Shown: positions 9,171 to 18,195, counted from the stretch's first letter. The stretch is DNA of 64,000 bases from Intestinicryptomonas porci (GCF_033971905.1 NZ_JALBUT010000009.1:51018-115017); one strand, 5' to 3'. Notes: generated by a model from the sequence alone, not told the origin. A program made the numbers and translations.

Positions 9171-11057
9171 CTACTTCGCGTTTTTTAATGCAAGCTCAAT
9201 TTTCTGCGCGACAGCTTCGGGCGTCAAGCCGTACATCTCGCGCAGTACTCCTACGCTTGAACCATGCGGTATGAATTCGTCTTTCCAGCCGATGATTTCA
9301 ATATGGGTTGCGATATTGTTTTCTGATGCGAACTCCGAAACCGCGCTCCCGAAACCACCGCGCACCGAATGGTCTTCCAAAGTCGCGACAATCTTTGCCT
9401 TGCCGAACTGTTCCCTCAAAAGATTTTCATCAAGAGGCTTCACAAAACGGGCATTGACAACCCCTGCGGAAATTCCTTTTTCTTTCAAGATTTCGGCGAC
9501 CTTTTTGGCTACGCTTACCATGTTGCCGAGTGCCCAAATTGCCACGTCGCCACCTTCGCTTAAAACTTCCGCCTTGCCGATTTCAAGCTTTTGCGGAAAT
9601 TCTTTCATTTTCACGCCCTCTCCCTTGCCGCGCGGATAGCGTATGAAGCACGGCTTGCCACTGTAAACCGAAGTGTAAAGCATGTCAGCAAGCTCGTCTT
9701 CGTTAGAAGGCTGCATTATTGTTGCGTTTGGCAGGCAGCGCAGCATAGCGATGTCAAACAAGCCGTGGTGCGTCGCCCCGTCCTGCGCGCTAAGTCCCGC
9801 CCTGTCCATGCAAAAAGTTACAGGCAGGTTTTGAAGGCAGACATCGTGCATGGCGCAATCGACAGCCCTTTGCATAAAAGAAGAATAAATGGCTGCAACG
9901 GGCTTTATGCCCCTTGCGGCAAGACCCGCGGAAAATACGGCGGCATGCTCTTCAGCAATTCCGACATCGAAAAACTGTTCGGGTAGCTCCTTTTTGATAT
10001 GGCAAAGCCCCGTTCCCGCGCTCATCGCGGCGGTTATGCCGACAACTGTCGAATCTTTGCGGGCGATTTTAAGCAGCGTCTTGCCCATTGCGTCCTGATA
10101 AAGTGGAATGGTCGGATCGGGATGCTCTGTGTTTTCGCCCGTAATGACATTGTACGGACTTGCCCCGTGGAATTTTTCCGGATTTTTCAGCGCGCACGGC
10201 AACCCCCTGCCCTTTTCGGTCACTATGTGCAAAATCACGGGTTCGGGACTATTCTTGCAGAAATTCAAATACATTTCGAGCTGTTCGATATTATGCCCGT
10301 CGATTGGTCCCAAATAGCGCAAACCGTACTTTTCAAACATGGAAGAAGCTTCCATCAGAAAGTCCTTCGTTTCCGACATCACTTTGCTGCCGAATTTTTT
10401 GACGGACCTTCCGACTGCCGACTTCTTCAAAAAAGAGCTCATGTCCGAATAAAGGCGCGTGTATATCGGATTTGTAATCAAATCGTTGAAATATTTTGAA
10501 AGCGCGCCGACATTTTTTGAAATCGACATCTTGTTGTCGTTCAAAACCAAAATGAATTTTTTTGTGGTCGATTCTATGTTGTTGAGAGCCTCAAAACTGA
10601 TGCCGTTTGTCAAAGCGGCGTCTCCCAAAACAGCGATGACATTTTCATCGCCGCCAAGCATATCCCTTGCGGCGGCCAAACCGAGAGCCGCCGAAAGAGC
10701 AGTCCCCGCATGCCCCGCGCCGAACGCGTCATGCTCGCTTTCAGCCCTGTTGCAAAAGCCGCAGTAGCCGCCCGTCTGGCGAAGTTTCTTGAATTTTTCG
10801 CCGTTTCTGCCCGTCAAAAGCTTATGGACATAACTCTGGTGGGAAACATCGAATACAATTTTGTCTTTCGGAGTGGAAAAAACTCTGTGAAGAGCAATGC
10901 AAAGCTCCACAACGCCCAAATTCGGGCCGACATGCCCGCCGTTTTTAGATGTAACCGATATAATTTCGCCCCTGATTTCGTCAGCCAAAATCTTCAAATC
11001 CTGTTTGGAAAGCTTTTTGACATCTTCGGGCCCTTGTATTTTACTTAAAATAGACAT
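9171..11057 (-). CDS. dxs: 1-deoxy-D-xylulose-5-phosphate synthase
   Basis: 628 residues from the ATG reading MSILSKIQGPEDVKKLS; an in-frame TTG 18 nt upstream is a less likely start. It makes DXP from pyruvate and glyceraldehyde 3-phosphate, the entry step of the MEP isoprenoid pathway, with thiamine diphosphate. Visible features: NGGHVGPNLGVVEL with the catalytic His, the TPP region GDAALTNGISFEALNN followed by LNDNKMSIS, DVGIAEEHAAVFSAG with the catalytic Glu, and DRAGLSAQDGATHHG. The TPP motif is GDA where E. coli has GDG. It follows xseB by 23 nt and feeds the hpn genes beyond the phage remnant. Confidence 0.94.
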   Translation of the reverse strand: MSILSKIQGPEDVKKLSKQDLKILADEIRGEIISVTSKNGGHVGPNLGVVELCIALHRVFSTPKDKIVFDVSHQSYVHKLLTGRNGEKFKKLRQTGGYCGFCNRAESEHDAFGAGHAGTALSAALGLAAARDMLGGDENVIAVLGDAALTNGISFEALNNIESTTKKFILVLNDNKMSISKNVGALSKYFNDLITNPIYTRLYSDMSSFLKKSAVGRSVKKFGSKVMSETKDFLMEASSMFEKYGLRYLGPIDGHNIEQLEMYLNFCKNSPEPVILHIVTEKGRGLPCALKNPEKFHGASPYNVITGENTEHPDPTIPLYQDAMGKTLLKIARKDSTVVGITAAMSAGTGLCHIKKELPEQFFDVGIAEEHAAVFSAGLAARGIKPVAAIYSSFMQRAVDCAMHDVCLQNLPVTFCMDRAGLSAQDGATHHGLFDIAMLRCLPNATIMQPSNEDELADMLYTSVYSGKPCFIRYPRGKGEGVKMKEFPQKLEIGKAEVLSEGGDVAIWALGNMVSVAKKVAEILKEKGISAGVVNARFVKPLDENLLREQFGKAKIVATLEDHSVRGGFGSAVSEFASENNIATHIEIIGWKDEFIPHGSSVGVLREMYGLTPEAVAQKIELALKNAK

Positions 11058-11080
11058 ACTCAATAATGCGGGCAAACAAA

Positions 11081-11308
11081 CTATTTCTCGAAATCCTCCA
11101 AACCGTCAACGCCGAGTGCCTTAACCTGCATCTCCGCTTCGGACAATCTCTTTCGGCAAGTTTCAAGGCAAGACTTCGCTTTGGAATATTTCTCCACAAG
11201 CTTGTCCAATGCGACATTCTGCCCATTTAGCTCGCGCAAAATATCCTGAAGCTCGGCAAAAGCCTCTTCAAAACTCTGCTTGTTTTTGCCTTTTAATTTG
11301 CCATCCAT
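11081..11308 (-). CDS. xseB: Exodeoxyribonuclease VII small subunit
   Basis: 75 residues from ATG (MDGKLKGKNKQSFEEAFAEL); an in-frame TTG 21 nt upstream is possible. The core SFEEAFAELQDILRELNG ... ALDKLVEKYSKAKSCLETCRKRLSEAE matches XseB, a helical hairpin that binds the large XseA subunit of the single-strand exonuclease. xseB just upstream of dxs is a common bacterial arrangement (often with ispA between). No clear Shine-Dalgarno is seen. XseA is not in the window. Confidence 0.88.
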   Translation of the reverse strand: MDGKLKGKNKQSFEEAFAELQDILRELNGQNVALDKLVEKYSKAKSCLETCRKRLSEAEMQVKALGVDGLEDFEK

Positions 11309-11694
11309 TTTTAAAGCGATATATTTCAATACATTTTGGTTGAATTTTACAACCTTTTTTTAAAAAACATTTCCTTTACGGCATTTTTTTGCGGAAATCG
11401 ACCCTTTTTTATTCCAAACATTCGCAAAAAATCGTTTTTTCATATTTTTTTCTCGACTTTTTTTTACGATATGCCACTTTAAATATGAAAGCAGAAAAAA
11501 CGCTATATTAGTTATATACGAAATATAGATGCAAAAAACTACTCCGATTTTAAATATGACGCTTTTTATTTTTTTAAAGCATCTTTTTTATTTTATGCGT
11601 AGTTTAACTGTTAAAACCTTTTCCATAAAGGCTTAATTTTAGGATTTTTCTGACGATAAAAAAGGATTTTAAGCAACGCGAAACTCTTATCACC
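11309..11694. other. Divergent intergenic region, AT-rich
   Basis: About 390 bases between xseB (minus) and the thymidine phosphorylase gene (plus). It is very T-rich with several poly-T tracts and must hold the promoters of both units, but I see no convincing -35/-10 pair, RNA structure or reading frame. Confidence 0.4.
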
Positions 11695-13032
11695 ATGGCA
11701 ATAAAAAAGATACCCATAATCAAAACGGCAATAAAACCATCATACGCCTATCTCATCGAAAAGAAAAGAGACGGCAACGAATTCACGGAAGAAGAAGTGC
11801 GTTTTCTTGTAGATTCCATTTTAAACAAGGAAATTCCCGAATTTCAAATGGCTGCTCTGATAATGGCAATCTACTTCAAGGACATGTCGGCAATAGAAAC
11901 CGCAATGTTCTCGGAGGAAATGATGCTTTCGGGAGAAGTTTTGGATTTGTCTTCAATCACACGCCCGAAAGTCGCAAAATACTCGACAGGCGGCGTCGGC
12001 GACAAAACAACCATCATACTAAACGCAATCGCGGCGGCATGCGGGGTTGTGATGCCCTCAATGGTCGGTCAAGATGAAGACTTCGTAATCTCGGTGCACG
12101 ACAAGCTTTCGTCAATCCCCGGATTTAAAAGCAACCTTTCAATAGACGCATTCTCAAAACAGCTCGAAAAAGTGGGCTGTGCAATCTGCCGCCCCGACCC
12201 GAAAATTTCTCCCGCAGACGACATTTTGTTTAAGATGCGCCAAAACACCGCGACAATACCGTCGCTTCCCCTCATCACAACCTCGGTTTTGAGCAAGAAG
12301 TTCGCCGAAGGAGCAGACGGCTTGGTTGTCGATGTCAAGTGGGGCAACGGATCGTTTTTGAGAGACTTGGAACAGGCAAAACAGCTCGCGCGCACAATCA
12401 CGCGCGTCGCAAGACAAATGAAACGCAAGTGCGTAGCCCTCGTAACCGACATAAACCAGCCGCTCGGAGACTGCGTCGGCGAAGGCTTTGAAATCCTTGA
12501 AGCAATTAAATTCCTAAAAGGCGAAGGCACGGAAGATATGAAAGACCTCGTAATGAGGCTCGGAATGGAAATCGTACGCCAAGCGGGCGTCGCAGGCTCA
12601 ACATTGGCGTCGAAACAAGCCGTCGAACGCGTAATCGAAGACGGGTCGGCATACCAAAAATTCCTCGACATGGTAAAGGCGCAAGGCGGAGACGCTCCAT
12701 GGCTTACGGACGCTTCCAAATATCCGATGCCAAAACATACGCGCAAACTCCCCGCCCCCAAACGCGGCTACGTCCACAACATAAACGCCGGTATGATTGC
12801 GCGCGGCGTCCAACTGCTTTCAAACGGCAAAAACGGGAAACACGACCCGTACGTCGGCATAACCGAAATCAAGAAAATCGGCACTCAGGTAAAACAGGGC
12901 GAACCGCTTCTTCTCATCCATTACAACGACGAATCATCGCTCGACTCGGCATTCGACTACCTGCGCAATGCCTACCGACTCGCGCCGCGTAGGCCAAATC
13001 CGCCGCAACTCTTCGTCGAACGCGTCGCATAA
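11695..13032 (+). CDS. Divergent thymidine / pyrimidine-nucleoside phosphorylase
   Basis: 445 residues clearly of the DeoA/Pdp family: EKKRDGNEFTEEEVRFLVDS, KYSTGGVGDKTTIILN, the base-binding region with conserved Arg, Ser and Lys (FKMRQNTATIPSLPLITTSVLSKK), DVKWGNGSFL and the C-terminal domain. The family splits pyrimidine nucleosides with phosphate. Two parts differ from E. coli DeoA as I know it: the His of KHSTGGVGD is Tyr, and the glycine-rich MISGRGLGHTGGTLDKL segment, which holds phosphate-binding Ser/Thr, is replaced by VGQDEDFVISVHDKL. It may use another substrate or have weak activity. It is monocistronic, with a strong terminator after it and no clear ribosome-binding site. Confidence 0.8.
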   Translation: MAIKKIPIIKTAIKPSYAYLIEKKRDGNEFTEEEVRFLVDSILNKEIPEFQMAALIMAIYFKDMSAIETAMFSEEMMLSGEVLDLSSITRPKVAKYSTGGVGDKTTIILNAIAAACGVVMPSMVGQDEDFVISVHDKLSSIPGFKSNLSIDAFSKQLEKVGCAICRPDPKISPADDILFKMRQNTATIPSLPLITTSVLSKKFAEGADGLVVDVKWGNGSFLRDLEQAKQLARTITRVARQMKRKCVALVTDINQPLGDCVGEGFEILEAIKFLKGEGTEDMKDLVMRLGMEIVRQAGVAGSTLASKQAVERVIEDGSAYQKFLDMVKAQGGDAPWLTDASKYPMPKHTRKLPAPKRGYVHNINAGMIARGVQLLSNGKNGKHDPYVGITEIKKIGTQVKQGEPLLLIHYNDESSLDSAFDYLRNAYRLAPRRPNPPQLFVERVA

Positions 13033-13060
13033 TAAAAAAATCATCACAAAATTTACAAGA

Positions 13061-13094
13061 TGCACTTGAACATATGTTTAAGTGCATTTTTTTT
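13061..13094 (+). terminator. Terminator of the thymidine phosphorylase gene
   Basis: Hairpin TGCACTTgAAC / GTTtAAGTGCA with a short AT loop, followed by eight T. Confidence 0.9.
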
Positions 13095-13195
13095 GCCCTC
13101 ATCCAACCGTTAGCCAATACCTTAAATATTTAGTTTCAAATATTTTTATAATCAGATAAATTCAAATTAAAAAAACGACAACCATAGTTTTTTAT

Positions 13196-13456
13196 TTATA
13201 TTCGCCCTTTCAATTTGTAAGCATACAATAACATGTAAAATATCAAAAAACCTATCATCCCCGTAAAGTATGTCCAAATAAATCCTGAAATTAAAATGTA
13301 CTTGTTTTCATTTTTTAATGCGAAAAAAACAATTACAAACGAAGCCAATAAAAACAACCACCTCAAAAATTCCTCTTTAATTGGAACTTCGTCAGCAATT
13401 GCAAAAATGAAATTTAATTCTATATTTATTCCTCTTTTTAAGCGCGACTTCTTAAT
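13196..13456 (-). CDS. Small two-helix membrane protein lacking a standard start codon
   Basis: An open frame of 86 codons with coding character in an otherwise empty AT-rich stretch. The protein reads KKSRLKRGINIELNFIFA at the start, then two hydrophobic segments (LRWLFLLASFVIVFFAL and YFTGMIGFLIFYMLLYAY) separated by a short charged loop, ending KLKGRI. No in-frame ATG, GTG or TTG precedes the first helix; the only initiator candidate is ATT, next to an out-of-frame ATG. It is either a start-damaged gene or uses ATT. Not recognised. Confidence 0.4.
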   Translation of the reverse strand: MKKSRLKRGINIELNFIFAIADEVPIKEEFLRWLFLLASFVIVFFALKNENKYILISGFIWTYFTGMIGFLIFYMLLYAYKLKGRI

Positions 13457-13608
13457 TTAGCATAATGTATCTATTTCCAATAAAAAACATCAAACACTTT
13501 AGAAATACAAGCCCTAAAACAAAAACAACAAAAGAAATAAAATATTCCACACTAATAAAATTGACTTACCTTAAAATATATGCCTAACTTTTTCATATTT
13601 TACACCCC

Positions 13609-13646
13609 GCCCCTGTAGTTCAACGGATAGAACGGGCGTTTCCTAA
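13609..13646 (+). pseudogene. 5' half of tRNA-Arg(CCU), split by element insertion (attL)
   Basis: The 38 bases are identical to positions 1-38 of the intact tRNA-Arg(CCU) found inside the element: acceptor strand GCCCCTG, D arm, anticodon 5' stem and the 7-nt anticodon loop TTCCTAA (13640-13646). After the loop the sequence leaves the tRNA completely. The matching 3' half is at 34208-34248, beginning with the same loop. Confidence 0.93.
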
Positions 13647-13853
13647 TCTCCTTCTGTTTATATTCATTTTCGGGCTTTCTTGGTTTTGTATTTTGCTTGT
13701 TTTTAGTATGTTGCGAAATTCGCTTCTTGAAAATTCTTGCGCATTTTTACGTATTATAAAATGTTGAAACGCCTGTAAAAACCATGTATTTTTGCGCATT
13801 TTTACGATAAAATCCTTACCAAATTCTGACCAATCATTTTGACGGATTTTCAT
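13620..13853 (-). CDS. Small protein reading into the left attachment site
   Basis: 77 residues, Lys/Arg/Asn-rich (MKIRQNDWSEFGKDFIVKMR...). Its ATG overlaps the stop of the upstream gene (ATGA), which suggests coupling. The last codons run through the tRNA-Arg 5' half and its attachment core, so the C-terminus (RRRLGNARSIR) depends on the integration site and would change on excision. No family recognised; it could be a fortuitous frame. Confidence 0.35.
   Translation of the reverse strand: MKIRQNDWSEFGKDFIVKMRKNTWFLQAFQHFIIRKNAQEFSRSEFRNILKTSKIQNQESPKMNINRRRLGNARSIR
13640..13646 (+). other. attL core (anticodon loop TTCCTAA)
   Basis: The left copy of the 7-bp crossover sequence; identical to 34208-34214 and equal to the full anticodon loop of tRNA-Arg(CCU). 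A 7-bp overlap placed in an anticodon loop is typical of tyrosine integrases. Confidence 0.8.
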
Positions 13854-14332
13854 CTTCCATTATCTCCATATTTGTATTTCCAATAGGTTATCGCGCTCGC
13901 AATCGAGCTGTACGCCTTGCCCTGCGGACGCTCCGAATTCGTGTCGTCTATAATTTGCAAAACGATGTCGTCAAAGCTAAACTTCCGCATGATTTCAAAG
14001 AGTTCAGGAGCTTTTTCAAATTCGTCAATAAGCGCCAATATCCAGTTTTTCTTGCGCGTGCATAGCTTGGAAAATTCAAATTTTGCACAGCGCACTCCGC
14101 CAAACATCTGCCCCCAAATCCTGTTGGAAATGCGCTGATGATTGTTGTATTTGTCGTCCGCAAAATAGCCGTCTAAACGAACTTTCATTAAGCGACGCTC
14201 AACATCATCTTCCGCGACAACCGCCCATTTCCCAATGGCCTTCTTCGGAAGCCCAAATATCTCCGCCATCTCCGCAGTAATCTCAACCTTCTCAAACCCG
14301 TCAGTTGATATCTTTGTCTTGCTTACCATCAT
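13850..14332 (-). CDS. Conserved-looking protein of unknown function at the element's left end
   Basis: 160 residues. It starts MMVSKTKISTDGFEKVEITAEMAEIFGLPKKAIGKW, where TAEMAEIFGLPKKAIGKW could be a helix-turn-helix, then a mixed charged domain with IDEFEKAPELFEIMRKFSFDD and a C-terminal aromatic end (ITYWKYKYG). It is followed by the 77-residue frame with an ATGA overlap. It is the last gene on the res side of the element. No family recognised; a DNA-binding role is only a guess. Confidence 0.5.
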   Translation of the reverse strand: MMVSKTKISTDGFEKVEITAEMAEIFGLPKKAIGKWAVVAEDDVERRLMKVRLDGYFADDKYNNHQRISNRIWGQMFGGVRCAKFEFSKLCTRKKNWILALIDEFEKAPELFEIMRKFSFDDIVLQIIDDTNSERPQGKAYSSIASAITYWKYKYGDNGR

Positions 14333-14482
14333 ACCTTTGTCCCTATGGTATCTATACTACCATGCCAGACAAAAATACGCAACATTTTTATTTATTATTT
14401 TTAAATTATATTTACCTGTATTTATAGTATCTTCAATGGACGAATCTTCAGCTAAGAAGCAATAGTTATTTTTTTTGCGCAA

Positions 14483-17400
14483 TTACGTCATCACCTTGTC
14501 GATCAGATCTTTGTAGCTGCTAACGAAACCGTAGGTTAGGTTTTCAGGGCTGATTGCCTCAAAGTGCTTTCTTGCGCAGTAGATTTTTGCGTCTTCTATG
14601 CCGCGCAAATTAAGTGTAGACATATCGCCTTTTGTTTCCGCCACAAAGTAGATATGCTTTACTGAGCCTTCCTTGAAGACTATCGCCCAGTCGGGGCTGT
14701 AATTGCCGACGGGCGTGTTTATGTAAAAGCTTTTTGGCAATTTTGCGTAAAGAACGATTTTATCGCTTATTTCAAAATTTTCGGCAAATTTCTTTTCTAT
14801 TGAGGAGTCATATATCAGATAGTCGTATAGGTTGCGCTGTGTCGCCATCGCGTTGACTTCCAGCCTGCCTTTTAGAGTAGGTTCTGTAAAAATATCCGTA
14901 TCGTAATTTGCGTCGATTTTATTATAGACGATATGCTGGACAATCACCGTTGCCTTTTGTTCGTTGATAATGCGCGAAGCCTTTATAATAAAGTCCTCGG
15001 GGTTGATTTTAAACATATCGAACTTTGGGGGCAGAATGCCTTTTAAGATATCTACAATCGTTTTTCGCGTAAGCCCCGTTTCCGCTACAATTCTTCCTAC
15101 GAGGTCGTAGCGCACGTTCGAAAAATCTCCTGAATTTTCGGCAGATTTAATTTCCGATTTAGTCGCTTTAAAAGCCTCTTTATTTTCGAGCGATTCGCGC
15201 GAGTCGATCTTTTCCATAGAGCCTTCTGTAACCGTAAAATACATTTGCCGAACAAATAGCTCTTTGTTTAAAGCGTCGATTGCCTTTGCAACAAGCTCCG
15301 CTGAATCGAACTCCACGCAATAGGCACTCTTTGCCGATATTTTTGCCCACAACGCCTTGAATTCTTTGCTGGCGATTTTCTCTTCTTTTACTTTTGCGGT
15401 AACATTGTTTGCCGAGGCATTTTCCGGCTTGATTTTGTCAGGGTCGTAAATGTTATCCAAAACTTTTAAGACGGTTTCGGCAAGCGGTTTTAACATTTCA
15501 GGCAACTCAAATCTTCCAGCGGCTTTGTCGTTGTAATACTTGGAAGTTAGGGCGTTTTTATTGTCGATGTACTCGTTCTTGACAAGGCTTTGGTAAATTT
15601 CTGTTGCCTGGTCTTCCGAAATCGCGCTTTCTGTGCCGTCTGCCGCGCGGACAATTTTGCCTACGAAAAGCTTGGGCTCCACCTTGTATGGGCGGTCAGA
15701 CACGGCTTCGGCGTATTCTGTTTGCAGCGAGCCCGCGAAATCTTCATATGACTCGCTTGCTATGACTGTTAGAACATTAACATTGTGGACATCCGCGCCG
15801 AGGGCGTTTGCGTCCATTCTATCCCCGTTTTGGTTTACGCAAAGGCGCAGGCCGCGCCCGACTTCCTGCCGCTTGCGGATTTCCGCCGAGCTTTGTTTTA
15901 GCGTGCAAATCTGAAAAACGTTCGGGTTGTCCCAGCCCTCGCGTAGGGCGGAGTGCGAGAATATGAAACGCACGGGCTCTTCAAAACTGATTAGGCGGTT
16001 TTTGCCTTTCATAATCAGGTCATAGGCGTCGACGTCGTTTGAAATCTTGGCTTTTTTGTCTTCTTTGACGTCGCTGTCCACAAAGTGTTTTGTCTTTTTA
16101 TCTATTGAAAAATAGCCCGCGTGGATTTGCGGGGCGGCGTGCGCTTCCAAATACTTTTTGTATTCGACGTCGATTGCCAAATCGTTAATATAGTCTTGGA
16201 CGACGTTTTCATACTCCTCTTCGAAGACGTTGGCAAATGCGCCGTTGAGGGCTTCGTTCTTGTCGTTATAAACCTTGTAATGGGCTACTTGGTCTATGAA
16301 GAAAAGCGACAGAACTTTTATGCCTTTTTTGAAGAGCTGGCGTTCGCGGTCGAGGTGCGAAATTATCGTTTCGCGGATCTGTATTCGGCGAAGTTGGTCT
16401 TCGTCCACCGCTCCTATTACATCGCCTACAAAAAGCTTTGTGCCGTTTAAAAGCTCCACCGAATTGTCCCTGCCGTCGATAGTTTTAATAACGCATCGGT
16501 CTTTGTATTCGTCGAGCTCTTTTGAAGCCGCGTAAATATCGTCGTTTTGGTCGAAAATTTTTGTGGTTCTGCGGATTTGGGTCGCACCCTTTATGTCGAA
16601 TTCAATTTTTGCCTGCGGCGGCTTGCTTGGCGAAAGAATTATACTTTGCAAATAAAGATACCCAGAAGTTCCCGTTGCGGTGCTCTGCGAAATTCCCTTT
16701 ACTGCGATTTTTTTTACAAGACGCTGGTTGTAGGCGTCGATTGCGTCGAGGCGGTAGACCATATTGTAAATGCTATCTTTCTTGTGCGTTGCCGAATAGC
16801 GCAGAGTAAAGAGGTGGTTGAATTTTTTCAAAGCCTCCTTAGTTTTCGGACCCTCGACCGATTGCGGCTCGTCGATTATCAGAATGGGGTTTGTTTTGGC
16901 GATAACGTCAATTGGCTTGCGGCTGTTGAATTCGTCAAGCTCCATGTCAATGCGGCGGGCGTCCTTGCCTTTGGCGTTGAACGCCTGCGAATTGATAATC
17001 ATGGCGTTTATATTGCTGTCGCCTGCGAATTGCGATATATCCTGCAAGTTTGCGGAATTATAAATAAAGAAGCGGATTTGCTTGTTGTATTCTTCTTTGA
17101 AGTGCTCGGCAGTGTCCTCGAAAGACTTATAGACGCCCTCGCGGATTGCAACCGACGGCACAATAATTATGAATTTGCTCCAGCCGTAAAGCTTGTTTAG
17201 CTCGTAAATGGTTTTGATGTAGGTGTAGGTTTTGCCAACGCCCGTTTCCATTTCGATTGTCAGGTTTATGCCGTCGCCCTCGAGCCTTTCAGAGGGCTTA
17301 ATCATTTGCGAGTTTTGAATATGCTGAATGCGCCCAAGCAAAACTTGGCTTGTAAGAGAGGGTACAAGGCGATTGTTTGCAAAGCCTGTGAATAGAACGC

Positions 17401-17542
17401 TTCGCATTTTACCCTGATTATTGGTGCGCCCTGGGTCTATCTGATAAGTGTTTTTATCTACACGAGGTTGCCCCGCAAAGACATCGCAAACAGCCTTTGC
17501 CGCTTCAGCTTGAAATTTCTGATGTTTAAATTTTAGCTTCAT
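14483..17542 (-). CDS. res: Type III restriction endonuclease Res subunit
   Basis: 1019 residues from the ATG overlapping the upstream stop (ATGA), reading MKLKFKHQKFQAEAAKAV. It is an SF2 helicase-nuclease: Walker A ETGVGKT (99-105), the type III Res DEPQ box (LIIDEPQSVEG, about 225), FTLRYSATHK, and the C-terminal helicase motif region ICTLKQSSAEIRKRQEVGRG with an Arg-rich motif VI (VGRGLRLC). The C-terminus holds a PD-(D/E)xK nuclease: YSPDWAIVF and, 17 residues later, YFVAETKG. Type III Res needs Mod for target recognition and cuts after ATP-driven communication between two sites. It is the last gene of the operon. Length and motifs are complete. Confidence 0.93.
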   Translation of the reverse strand: MKLKFKHQKFQAEAAKAVCDVFAGQPRVDKNTYQIDPGRTNNQGKMRSVLFTGFANNRLVPSLTSQVLLGRIQHIQNSQMIKPSERLEGDGINLTIEMETGVGKTYTYIKTIYELNKLYGWSKFIIIVPSVAIREGVYKSFEDTAEHFKEEYNKQIRFFIYNSANLQDISQFAGDSNINAMIINSQAFNAKGKDARRIDMELDEFNSRKPIDVIAKTNPILIIDEPQSVEGPKTKEALKKFNHLFTLRYSATHKKDSIYNMVYRLDAIDAYNQRLVKKIAVKGISQSTATGTSGYLYLQSIILSPSKPPQAKIEFDIKGATQIRRTTKIFDQNDDIYAASKELDEYKDRCVIKTIDGRDNSVELLNGTKLFVGDVIGAVDEDQLRRIQIRETIISHLDRERQLFKKGIKVLSLFFIDQVAHYKVYNDKNEALNGAFANVFEEEYENVVQDYINDLAIDVEYKKYLEAHAAPQIHAGYFSIDKKTKHFVDSDVKEDKKAKISNDVDAYDLIMKGKNRLISFEEPVRFIFSHSALREGWDNPNVFQICTLKQSSAEIRKRQEVGRGLRLCVNQNGDRMDANALGADVHNVNVLTVIASESYEDFAGSLQTEYAEAVSDRPYKVEPKLFVGKIVRAADGTESAISEDQATEIYQSLVKNEYIDNKNALTSKYYNDKAAGRFELPEMLKPLAETVLKVLDNIYDPDKIKPENASANNVTAKVKEEKIASKEFKALWAKISAKSAYCVEFDSAELVAKAIDALNKELFVRQMYFTVTEGSMEKIDSRESLENKEAFKATKSEIKSAENSGDFSNVRYDLVGRIVAETGLTRKTIVDILKGILPPKFDMFKINPEDFIIKASRIINEQKATVIVQHIVYNKIDANYDTDIFTEPTLKGRLEVNAMATQRNLYDYLIYDSSIEKKFAENFEISDKIVLYAKLPKSFYINTPVGNYSPDWAIVFKEGSVKHIYFVAETKGDMSTLNLRGIEDAKIYCARKHFEAISPENLTYGFVSSYKDLIDKVMT

Positions 17543-18195
17543 TGATGTTCGCTTATAAAATCTAAAAACTCTCTTCCTAATGGCGTTAGGCACTTTGGAA
17601 AGGTTCTTTCTGTAATTGCCAAATCATATTGTCTTTTCCCAGAAGTATTCGTACTCACTAATTTGTATCTATAAAGATCTTCGAGTAAGTTATCTCTGAG
17701 TTTTTTTGTTTCGTCGTCGGGGAATGAGCCTTCGTTGAAAATCCCTTTTTTTGAAGATGTATTTATATCATCTTCTTTTAAAGATGATATGTATGTTAAT
17801 AAATTTATATGTGCGATAGTAAATTCTCTTAATATATTTAAAAAAATATGAATTTTTGCATCTGTGATTTTTTCTCCGAGAACTACGTTTATTAATGTAT
17901 TTACATATTTTTTTACTTTATCTTCTTCAATATCTAAAAGTGCAGCCTGATAGGTTGATGCTAAAATACTTGCAAAATTTGGAGTTTCCTTGGCTTTTTC
18001 AAGAAATGATTCATTTAATTTTTCAAAAGCTTTACTCATTTCAGCTTCCCATACTTCTCGTCTTTCTTTCCATTGAATTAGAGCCAATTCTGAACAGAAA
18101 ATAGCAATAGTATTAACATATGGGATAAGGTTCATTATAGCATTTACTCCAGCTTTTGTAATTTTAGAGGGAGTGTTTATCTCTTTTTTGTTCAT
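17539..18195 (-). CDS. Unknown membrane-anchored protein between Mod and Res
   Basis: 218 residues. It has one hydrophobic stretch (AGVNAIMNLIPYVNTIAIF, about 16-34), a long helical charged middle (VWEAEMSKAFEKLNESFLEKA) and a C-terminal winged-helix-like end (CLTPLGREFLDFI). It overlaps mod by 1 nt (TAATG) and res by 4 nt (ATGA), so it is built into the operon. Proteins with such a helix plus a terminal winged-helix motif occur in abortive-infection loci, but I do not recognise a named family. Its position suggests an accessory effector or control factor of the restriction system. Its base composition is more AT-rich than that of res. Confidence 0.6.
   Translation of the reverse strand: MNKKEINTPSKITKAGVNAIMNLIPYVNTIAIFCSELALIQWKERREVWEAEMSKAFEKLNESFLEKAKETPNFASILASTYQAALLDIEEDKVKKYVNTLINVVLGEKITDAKIHIFLNILREFTIAHINLLTYISSLKEDDINTSSKKGIFNEGSFPDDETKKLRDNLLEDLYRYKLVSTNTSGKRQYDLAITERTFPKCLTPLGREFLDFISEHQ

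Noticed and set aside
13620..13853. A real toxin-antitoxin pair formed by the 77- and 160-residue proteins
   Set aside because: The ATGA overlap fits, but neither protein shows a known toxin or antitoxin motif and the smaller one runs into the attachment site.
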